Shown here in pieces: positions 6,785 through 12,898 of a DNA stretch of 12,898 nt (positions are counted from its first letter, which is position 1; every line of letters starts with the position of its first letter). The stretch spans positions 1 through 12,898 of the forward strand of contig JAGLBH010000028.1 in NCBI GenBank assembly GCA_018260285.1, read 5' to 3'. Origin of the DNA: Arthrobacter sp. (GTDB lineage: Bacteria; Actinomycetota; Actinomycetes; Actinomycetales; Micrococcaceae). The position numbers and the translations under genes were made by a program. The notes below the pieces were generated by a model. That model worked only from the letters and a program-made list of their open reading frames with translations. It was not told where the DNA came from and did not search any database.

Positions 6785-7075
6785 ATGGCAGTTTTCACTG
6801 TGGACAGCGAGCAGCTGTCCGCGCAGAGCGCGCAGGTGCAGGCGACGATCAGCCGCCTCCAGGCTGAGGTCAACCAGATGCAGGCAGGCCTGCAGGGGCT
6901 TCAGGCCTCATGGGGAGGGCAGGCGTCCTCCATGTTCCAGAGCCTCATCGCCGAGTGGCGAGCCACGCAGGCGCGCGTGGAGGAGTCGCTGGCGCACATC
7001 CAGCAGGCGCTGTCTCAGGCATCGCGCACCTACGCAGAGACCGAGGCCCACACGTCGGCGCTCTTCGCCGGATAG
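6785..7075 (+). CDS. WXG100-family (EsxA/EsxB-like) small secreted protein
   Basis: A 96-residue helical-hairpin protein of the ESAT-6/WXG100 class, substrates of type VII (ESX/Ess) secretion. The turn motif is Trp43-Gly-Gly45 (ASWGGQ), the flanking segments are heptad-rich helices (about 8-40 and 48-84), and YAETE (83-87) fits the C-terminal YxxxD/E export signal. GGAAGGGAG precedes the ATG with suitable spacing. It lies 172 bp after the kinase gene. No second WXG100 gene, EccC/FtsK-type ATPase or other secretion component is in the window, so it is an orphan locally and may act as a homodimer. Confidence 0.9.
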   Translation: MAVFTVDSEQLSAQSAQVQATISRLQAEVNQMQAGLQGLQASWGGQASSMFQSLIAEWRATQARVEESLAHIQQALSQASRTYAETEAHTSALFAG

Positions 7076-7088
7076 CCGGGACGCGGTT

Positions 7089-7106
7089 CCGGGCGTGAGC
7101 GCCCGG
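7089..7106. terminator. Bidirectional hairpin between convergent WXG100 and RNase HI genes
   Basis: CCGGGCG-TGAG-CGCCCGG forms a perfect 7-bp GC stem with a 4-nt loop, inside the 37-bp gap between the stop codons of the two convergent genes. There is no U-tract on either side, as is common for actinobacterial terminators. Position and symmetry suggest it serves both transcripts. Confidence 0.55.
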
Positions 7107-7112
7107 GGCGGG

Positions 7113-8141
7113 TCAGCCTGCCCGCTCTTCCGTCCCCTGGTGCCAGATCATCTGCCAGCGGGAGCCTGAGCGCTGCCACAGGGAGGTCCGCAGGACAGCG
7201 CGGTCCTTGCCCGTGGCCCGGTAGACAAGCTGGATGAGGTTCGGCCCGAGGTCCCGTGCGGTGATGACGTCCACCGCCGGGGCCTCCCCTGCATCGTCTC
7301 CGGCCAGGGCCGCCATGATCTGGGGCCTGTCCCACAGTCGGCCGGAGGAGCCGATCTCCTGGAAGTCCGGGTGCAGGAGGTATGCCACCTCGACGGGGTC
7401 TTGACGGACGCTGGGCTGGAGGAGGCTCTTTTCCAGGGCCCAGACCTGCTCGTGATCGCTCAGCTCCTCATGGCTGGACCAGAGGGCGACGTCGTCATCC
7501 CAGGAGAGCAGCGTGCCCTGCGCTTCTGAGGGCTCCCTGCGCGAGGCCGCCGTGGCCTTGTGACCTGCTGCCTTCGGCACGGCGGCGGACTCCTTGCGTG
7601 CTGTTGCGGGGGCCTGGGCCGTCGGGGCACTGTGAGACTCTGGGGCCTCGCTGCGGTGTGGACCTGCTGCGGCCCCCGGTCCTGACGTGAACCCCGGCCC
7701 GGCCGGTGCGCCCTTGCCGCGGGCGTAGCCCTGTGCAGCGGCGTTGGCCTTGCGGTCTGCGGCTTCGTTGAGGGGGTGGCCTGCGTGCCCCTTGACCCAG
7801 GTGAACTTCACGGTGCGCCCGGCTAGCTCCCGGTCCAGCTCCTTGATGAGCTCAACGTTGAGGACCGGCTTGCCGTCGGCCTTCCGCCAGCCCTTCTTCT
7901 TCCATCCGGGCATCCACTTGGTCACGGAGTTGATGACATATTGGCTGTCGCAGAGAATCTCCAGATTCTCCACACCGCGCGTCTGCTTGAGCAGGTCCAG
8001 AACGGCCATGAGCTCGCCCATGTTGTTCGTGCCGTGCGGCCAGCCGCCTGAAGCCCACTGGTCTTCGTCGATGTACCAGCCCCAACCAGCAGGTCCGGGA
8101 TTTCCCAGGGCAGAGCCGTCTGCGGCAGCAACAATCGTCAT
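7113..8141 (-). CDS. rnhA: Ribonuclease HI fused to a C-terminal NTF2-like (DUF4440-type) domain
   Basis: A 342-residue protein; plain RNase HI is about 150. Residues 1-138 are RNase HI, which cleaves the RNA strand of RNA-DNA hybrids: catalytic Asp8 (ADGSALGNPGPAGWG), Glu43 (NNMGE), Asp65 (LCDSQYVI), Asp129 (NEAADRKAN), plus the WVKGHAGHP loop with His119. Residues about 139-225 are an Ala/Pro/Ser-rich linker. Residues about 230-337 look like a small NTF2-like/DUF4440 domain (ALEKSLLQPSVRQDPVEVAYLLHPDFQEIGSSG..., ending RSGSRWQMIWHQGT). What that domain binds is unknown. The ATG at 8141 gives the conserved MTIVAAADGSALGNPG start; its ribosome site is weak. It converges on the WXG100 gene and has the palindrome array upstream. 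Confidence 0.92.
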   Translation of the reverse strand: MTIVAAADGSALGNPGPAGWGWYIDEDQWASGGWPHGTNNMGELMAVLDLLKQTRGVENLEILCDSQYVINSVTKWMPGWKKKGWRKADGKPVLNVELIKELDRELAGRTVKFTWVKGHAGHPLNEAADRKANAAAQGYARGKGAPAGPGFTSGPGAAAGPHRSEAPESHSAPTAQAPATARKESAAVPKAAGHKATAASRREPSEAQGTLLSWDDDVALWSSHEELSDHEQVWALEKSLLQPSVRQDPVEVAYLLHPDFQEIGSSGRLWDRPQIMAALAGDDAGEAPAVDVITARDLGPNLIQLVYRATGKDRAVLRTSLWQRSGSRWQMIWHQGTEERAG

Positions 8142-8271
8142 AGACCCAGTATTTCATCCGCCGCCCTTTCCCCCACCGCTGACGGCCAGCAGCGCAGGCG
8201 CTGTTGCCGCCCGAGTCCAGCGGGCGAGGACTGATCCGCGGGCTGCGGTGAGCGCTTCGCCCAGCGTATAA

Positions 8272-8474
8272 GCCCCCGGTTTCTCGGGGGTGCTCCACTC
8301 TAGGCCCCCAACTTCTCGGGGGCGCGCTTGCTTAGACCCCCGGTTTCTCGGGGGTGCTCTGCTCAAGGCCCCCTACTTCTCGGGGGCGCTCAGCTCTAGA
8401 CCCCCAACTTCTCGGGGGTGCGCTTGCTTAGACCCCCGGTCCTTCCATAAACCCCTCGAATTTCCGGGGGTCTA
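8272..8474. repeat. Tandem array of six palindromic units at exact 32-bp spacing
   Basis: Units begin at 8273, 8305, 8337, 8369, 8401 and 8433. Units 1-5 are 18-bp hairpins of the form CCCCC-NN-YTTCT-CGGGGG (for example CCCCCAACTTCTCGGGGG) separated by 14-bp spacers that resemble each other (YGCKCNNNCTNAGR; spacers 2 and 5 differ by one base). The bases just outside the stem co-vary: G/C in units 2 and 4, A/T in units 3 and 5, G/T in unit 1. Unit 6 is expanded: TAGACCCCCGG (8429-8439) pairs perfectly with CCGGGGGTCTA (8464-8474) over 11 bp around a 24-nt insert. The related spacers exclude CRISPR. It looks like a REP/BIME-type or regulatory hairpin array. Confidence 0.9.
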
Positions 8475-8479
8475 TGGAA
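8443..8479. repeat. Near-perfect palindrome closing the array
   Basis: TTCCATA (8443-8449) pairs with TATGGAA (8473-8479) and ACCCC (8451-8455) with GGGGT (8467-8471), with a single mismatch between the two helices. This fold excludes the 11-bp pairing of unit 6 of the array, because both use the GGGGG tract at 8466-8470. Confidence 0.6.
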
Positions 8480-8485
8480 TCTGCA

Positions 8486-8510
8486 GGGGTGTATGGGCAG
8501 GGGCTGGGGG
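8486..8510 (+). other. G-quadruplex-like motif
   Basis: Four G-runs (GGGG, GGG, GGGG, GGGGG) separated by loops of five, two and two bases satisfy the usual G3+N1-7 pattern on the plus strand. It sits six bases past the closing palindrome of the array, between groEL and the RNase HI gene. Confidence 0.5.
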
Positions 8511-8668
8511 ACACGCAGGCCCGGCGTCGCTGAGGACCCTCGCGAGCGGGTGCCCTGGCTGCCCTCTCCGGCCCATCGGTGCAGCGGATGCCGGTGACAA
8601 AGACCAGCACAAACATAGTGAGCGCCCCGAGGGTTGCCCCGCAGCAGCACCGTCTCCGGACACAGCAC
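8511..8668. other. Gene-free stretch between G-rich motif and groEL terminator
   Basis: Short open frames cross this stretch on both strands, but none has a credible ribosome site together with a recognisable or compositionally normal protein. I see no RNA gene. It is probably intergenic. Confidence 0.5.
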
Positions 8669-8702
8669 AGGGCGGCATTCTGATCGCTCAGAATGCCGCC
8701 CT
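8669..8702 (-). terminator. groEL transcription terminator
   Basis: AGGGCGGCATTCTGA and its exact complement form a 15-bp perfect stem around a 4-nt loop (TCGC on the plus strand), 40 nt past the groEL stop. No U-tract follows. A second small hairpin (GAGCCA/TGGCTC, 8708-8728) lies between it and the stop codon. Its symmetry means it could also work against plus-strand transcripts. Confidence 0.82.
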
Positions 8703-8742
8703 GGTCAGAGCCAGTGATGCGATGGCTCAGGCGTGAGGAGGC

Positions 8743-10512
<1,770 letters not shown>

Positions 10513-10539
10513 TTAGCAGTCCATCGCTGCGAGTGCTAA
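10513..10539. promoter_or_regulatory. CIRCE operator 1 (HrcA binding site)
   Basis: TTAGCAGTC-N9-GAGTGCTAA on the plus strand matches the CIRCE consensus TTAGCACTC-N9-GAGTGCTAA with one mismatch and the exact 9-bp spacer. It is the operator nearer groEL, downstream of the inferred promoter. Confidence 0.92.
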
Positions 10540-10544
10540 TTCCA

Positions 10545-10573
10545 TTGTTAGCACTCTCCCCCAGAGAGTGCAA
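10545..10573 (-). promoter_or_regulatory. groEL promoter embedded in CIRCE operator 2
   Basis: On the minus strand TTGCAC (10573-10568) serves as -35, followed by a 17-bp spacer and TAACAA(T) (10550-10544) as -10. Both elements lie in or at the edges of the distal CIRCE element, so HrcA bound there would block RNA polymerase. Confidence 0.65.
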
Positions 10574-10574
10574 G
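10548..10574. promoter_or_regulatory. CIRCE operator 2 (HrcA binding site)
   Basis: TTAGCACTC-N9-GAGTGCAAG has one perfect half, the exact 9-bp spacer, and two mismatches in the other half, which doubles as the -35 element on the minus strand. It lies 35 bp from operator 1, start to start, with 8 bp between the two. Confidence 0.85.
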
Positions 10575-10600
10575 AACACCCGCCAGGAGCGAACAGCGGC

Positions 10601-11173
10601 CTAGCCCGCCGCGTAACCGGGGGAGATCACGAGCCGCAGGGAGTCCTTGAGGGTCTTGTCCTGGGCGACCTCCACGCCGTCCAGGTCCGCGCTCAGAAGC
10701 TCAGCCGCCTTCTTGAGGTTCTCGTTCCCGTAGTAGACCGTGGTCCGGGCGGGGGCTTCGCTCGGCCATGTGTTCAGCTCGCCGACCACCCACCCCTTTC
10801 CCGAGACCTTGGAGGCCATCTCCTGGAGCTTGCCGCTTTCGCCTGTGGCGTCGTAGATGGAGACAGTGCGCTTGCGCAGAGCCGGGTCCGCGGTCCCCGT
10901 CGAGCTGGAGGTCGCCGTGACCGACTCCTGGGATGCCGACGACGACGCCACGCTCTGCACAGCGCTCTCCTTGGGCATGAACCCGAGGAGGGGCAGCAGC
11001 CCCGCGCACAGCAGCCCCACCACGAGAGCGGCGGCGCCCAGCGCGACGAGCTTCCGATATCCGGCGGCAGGGCGGTAGGGCTCGGCCCTGTGGCGACCCG
11101 CCCGGTGGGGATCCTCGGGAATCGCGTCCCAGGGATCGGTCTCCGGGCCCTTCAGCTCCTCGTCGTGGCTCAT
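10601..11173 (-). CDS. Membrane-anchored protein with LytR C-terminal (LytR_C) domain
   Basis: A 190-residue protein with a hydrophilic N-terminus (1-39), one transmembrane helix (about 41-64, LVALGAAALVVGLLCAGLLPLLG), a Ser/Thr-rich linker (about 70-97) and an extracytoplasmic LytR_C-like domain (about 102-186: RTVSIYDATGESGKLQEMASK, TTVYYGNENLKKAAELLSADL). The catalytic LytR-CpsA-Psr domain is absent, so it is not a full glycopolymer ligase; a cell-envelope role is inferred from the domain and topology. It is coupled to the DUF3263 gene through an ATGA overlap. Its stop lies 27 bp before the groEL -35 element, so readthrough into groEL is possible. Confidence 0.85.
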   Translation of the reverse strand: MSHDEELKGPETDPWDAIPEDPHRAGRHRAEPYRPAAGYRKLVALGAAALVVGLLCAGLLPLLGFMPKESAVQSVASSSASQESVTATSSSTGTADPALRKRTVSIYDATGESGKLQEMASKVSGKGWVVGELNTWPSEAPARTTVYYGNENLKKAAELLSADLDGVEVAQDKTLKDSLRLVISPGYAAG

Positions 11174-11541
11174 GCGGGGTCCTCACTCTGTGACATTCGG
11201 GGCTGGGGCGGTCGGGGCGATGCTGTCCCGGGCTGGGGCAGCCGGGCCTGAGGGGTGTAGCGCTCCTTGGCGCGCTCCACCTGGGCGGAGAGTCTCTCGA
11301 GGAGCGCCGGGAACTCCCGGGCGGCCTGCGGATCAGACAGGAGGGCCTGCAGCCTCAGGTAGTAGTCGGTGGGCTCGATCCCCAGCTGGGATCGGATGGC
11401 CTGCTCCTTGGTGGCAGTGTGCTTCCACGAGCGGGACTCCAGGCGCAGCAGCGCTCTGTCGGCGTCGGAGACTCCCGCGGCGGGGCTGGAGGGAGAGGTC
11501 TCAGGCGGAGCGGGGTTCTTCACGGGGGGCACAGAGACCAT
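11170..11541 (-). CDS. DUF3263 family small protein
   Basis: A 123-residue protein whose middle (about 24-95) matches the actinobacterial DUF3263 domain: SDADRALLRLESRSWKHTAT, KEQAIRSQLGIEPTDYYLRL and QALLSDPQAAREFPALLERL. The TKEQAIRSQLGIEPTDYY part resembles a helix-turn-helix, so DNA binding is possible but unproven. The two ends are Pro-rich and look disordered. I chose the ATG at 11541; no good ribosome site precedes it, and GTG codons at 11532 and 11523 are alternatives. A much longer frame upstream is only the shadow of the opposite-strand ung gene. It is first in a two-gene unit with the LytR_C gene and diverges from ung with only 24 bp between start codons. Confidence 0.85.
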   Translation of the reverse strand: MVSVPPVKNPAPPETSPSSPAAGVSDADRALLRLESRSWKHTATKEQAIRSQLGIEPTDYYLRLQALLSDPQAAREFPALLERLSAQVERAKERYTPQARLPQPGTASPRPPQPRMSQSEDPA

Positions 11542-11565
11542 CTTAGAGCTGGAAGGATGGAGCGC

Positions 11566-12297
11566 ATGGATGCAGAGACGATTCACCCAGACTGGACCCG
11601 TCTGGTTCCCGGCTTCAGGGATCAGGCGGCCGCGCTCCTCGAGAAGGCCGCCGCGGACTGCCCGGACTTCCTCCCCGGCCGCGAGCGCGCTCTGTCCGCG
11701 TTCTCCCTCGCGCCGGCCGCCGTGCGGTGCATCATCGTGGGCCAGGACCCGTACCCCACGCCGGGGCATGCGATGGGCCTGGCGTTCTCGGCGTCGTCGG
11801 ACGTGGCTCCCCTGCCGCGGAGTCTCGCGAACATCTTCGCGGAGCTCGCCCAGGACCTTCCGGAGGAGCGGGAGAGGATCCAGCGGGCCACCGCGGACCT
11901 CACCGGCTGGCTGGGCCAGGGCGTTCTGCTCCTGAACTCGGTGCTGACGGTCCGCCCGGGGTCGCCCGGCTCCCACAAGACCCTCGGATGGCAGTCGCTG
12001 ACCAGCAGCGCCCTGACGGCAGTCGGGCGGGCAGCCCACGAGATGCGCCAGCCGCTCGTCACCCTCGAGTGGGGGCGCTACGCCAAGGACGCCTGCCAGG
12101 CCCTGCCGCCCAGCCCCGGCCTGCTGCGCATCCAGAGCCCCCACCCGTCTCCTCTCTCGGCCCACCGGGGGTTCTTCGGATCGCGCCCGTTCAGCCGGGC
12201 GAACGCCCACCTGGTCTCCATGGGCCGCGCGCCGATCGACTGGGCCGGGGCGCTCACCACGAGCGACGCCGCCGGGGACCCCGGGACGCTCTTCTAG
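11566..12297 (+). CDS. ung: Uracil-DNA glycosylase (family 1, Ung)
   Basis: A 243-residue base-excision repair enzyme that removes uracil from DNA. Family 1 motifs are all present: GQDPYPTPGHAMGLAFS with catalytic Asp61 and Tyr63, LLLNSVLTVR with Asn124 that reads uracil, and HPSPLSAHRGFFG with His193 and the DNA-intercalating Leu197. LEWGRYAKDA corresponds to the usual LWGxxA segment. ATG 11566 is preferred because GGAAGG (11551-11556) lies 9 nt upstream; ATG 11557 directly abuts that site. Its stop TAG shares the CTAG tetranucleotide with the stop of the convergent exporter gene. Confidence 0.97.
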   Translation: MDAETIHPDWTRLVPGFRDQAAALLEKAAADCPDFLPGRERALSAFSLAPAAVRCIIVGQDPYPTPGHAMGLAFSASSDVAPLPRSLANIFAELAQDLPEERERIQRATADLTGWLGQGVLLLNSVLTVRPGSPGSHKTLGWQSLTSSALTAVGRAAHEMRQPLVTLEWGRYAKDACQALPPSPGLLRIQSPHPSPLSAHRGFFGSRPFSRANAHLVSMGRAPIDWAGALTTSDAAGDPGTLF

Positions 12298-12898
12298 CGG
12301 CGGCGTCCGCGCCTCTGCTCCACTGTGCCCTGGAGGGAGCGGGTGAAGGGGCGCGCGAGGTTGTCCCCCGCCACGGTTCCTCCCGCGATGCCCAGGATGA
12401 TCATGAACGCGCCCGCCAGCCCGGCGATGCCGTTGTAGGTGGACTCCTCGATCGCGAGCGTGTACATCGCCCGGAAGATGGAGAGCCCGGGGAGCAGGTA
12501 GAGCACAGCCGGCACGGCGATGACGAGCTGAGGGGCCCCCAGGCGCAGAGCCACCACGCGCGCCCAGAAGCCCACGACCACTGCGGCCAGAGCAGGCGTC
12601 AGGCGCGGTCCGAAGCCGAGATGCTGGAAGAGCAGGTAGGCCAGCAGGCCGAAGACCGCCACCATGGCCGTCGGGAGCAGCAGCTTCACCTGAGTCTGCT
12701 CGTAGACGCCGATGAGCATGGCCGCCACAAGCACCACGATCCCAATGGCCCCCACGGGCAGGGACGGGGTCACCTGCTGGGTCACGTCGAGCTTGCCGAC
12801 CCCCACCATCGTGGCGATGACGACGGCGACCGCGATGCCGACGACGATGCCCCCGAACGAGACCATCGCGGAGAGAAGCCGCCCGGCCGCTGTGACCG
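12294..12898 (-). CDS. C-terminal half of a ThrE-type threonine/serine exporter family membrane protein (cut by right edge)
   Basis: An open frame on the minus strand ends at 12294 and continues past the right edge (VTAAGRLLSAM before the first internal Met), so at least 200 codons are visible and the N-terminus is missing. It is very hydrophobic, with about five predicted membrane helices, and PAVLYLLPGLSIFRAMYTLAIEE followed by a Gly/Ala-rich helix and AGDNLARPFTRSLQG is typical of the C-terminal (ThrE_2) domain of ThrE-type amino-acid exporters. In complete family members a DUF1212-type domain precedes it. It ends in a basic EQRRGRRR tail. Threonine/serine export is the family role; the substrate here is inferred. 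Confidence 0.85.
   Translation of the reverse strand, partial: VTAAGRLLSAMVSFGGIVVGIAVAVVIATMVGVGKLDVTQQVTPSLPVGAIGIVVLVAAMLIGVYEQTQVKLLLPTAMVAVFGLLAYLLFQHLGFGPRLTPALAAVVVGFWARVVALRLGAPQLVIAVPAVLYLLPGLSIFRAMYTLAIEESTYNGIAGLAGAFMIILGIAGGTVAGDNLARPFTRSLQGTVEQRRGRRR

Noticed and set aside
8154..8366. Minus-strand frame with TPEKPGAYTLGEALTAARG
   Set aside because: Its N-terminal half is array sequence and no start signal was found; too weak to call a gene, though the second half looks slightly protein-like.
8272..8474. CRISPR array
   Set aside because: The 18-bp repeats are palindromic and the 14-bp spacers are too short and similar to each other (two differ by one base); no cas gene is present.
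8428..8616. Short minus-strand frame beginning MFVLVFVTGIRCTDG
   Set aside because: It runs through the G-rich motif into the array, has no convincing ribosome binding site and matches nothing I recognise.
8290..8736. Open frame with repetitive RPPTSRG-type protein on the plus strand
   Set aside because: It is a direct translation of the 32-bp palindrome array plus intergenic sequence, with no ribosome site or recognisable family.
11542..12210. N-terminal extension of the DUF3263 frame
   Set aside because: The extension is antisense to ung, whose catalytic motifs are intact; the DUF3263 family is short.

Overview
The window comes from a high-GC Gram-positive bacterium, most likely a member of the Micrococcaceae (Arthrobacter/Rothia/Kocuria-like; genus not resolvable here). 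The grounds are actinobacterial protein families (DUF3027, DUF3263, LytR_C, WXG100, ThrE-type exporter), a GroEL of the actinobacterial GroEL2 type controlled by CIRCE, a DtxR/IdeR iron regulator with every metal ligand, and an actinobacterial c-di-AMP (ydaO/yuaA) riboswitch in front of a secreted cell-wall protein. Most of it looks like ordinary chromosomal housekeeping sequence. I see no transposase, integrase, phage gene, CRISPR array or tRNA.

Layout. 1-379 (minus): N-terminus of a secreted, Ala/Lys/Pro-rich protein, probably an NlpC/P60-type hydrolase, cut by the left edge. 380-755: its long leader with a c-di-AMP riboswitch (556-732) and a strong hairpin that would compete with it. 918-1622 (minus): DtxR/IdeR regulator, divergent from serC (1781-2905, plus). 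serC converges on, and overlaps by 25 bp, a two-gene minus-strand operon of a cold-shock-domain protein (3564-3947) and a DUF3027 protein (2881-3567). 4083-7075 (plus): small two-helix membrane protein, OmpR-type response regulator (probably leaderless), sensor histidine kinase, and a lone WXG100 protein. 7113-8141 (minus): RNase HI fused to a C-terminal NTF2-like domain.

8142-8742 is a 600-bp gene-free stretch and the least ordinary part of the window. It holds a tandem array of six short GC-rich palindromes at exactly 32-bp spacing, ending in a larger composite palindrome, then a G-quadruplex-like motif, then the groEL terminator (15-bp perfect stem). The bases flanking the stem change in a compensatory way between units, which points to selection on hairpin structure.

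8743-10368 (minus): groEL without groES, preceded by two CIRCE operators 35 bp apart; the promoter is embedded in the distal one, and a small hairpin covers the ribosome binding site. 10601-11541 (minus): a DUF3263 protein and a membrane-anchored LytR_C protein, coupled by an ATGA overlap. 11566-12297 (plus): uracil-DNA glycosylase, sharing its CTAG stop tetranucleotide with a convergent ThrE-type exporter gene (12294-12898, minus) that runs off the right edge.

Functional themes are cell envelope (putative hydrolase under c-di-AMP control, LytR_C protein, WXG100, two-component system), stress (CIRCE/groEL, cold-shock protein, DtxR) and nucleic-acid maintenance (Ung, RNase HI). No single multi-gene novel system is visible. 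The best candidates for something undescribed are the 32-bp palindrome array and the competing structure upstream of the riboswitch.
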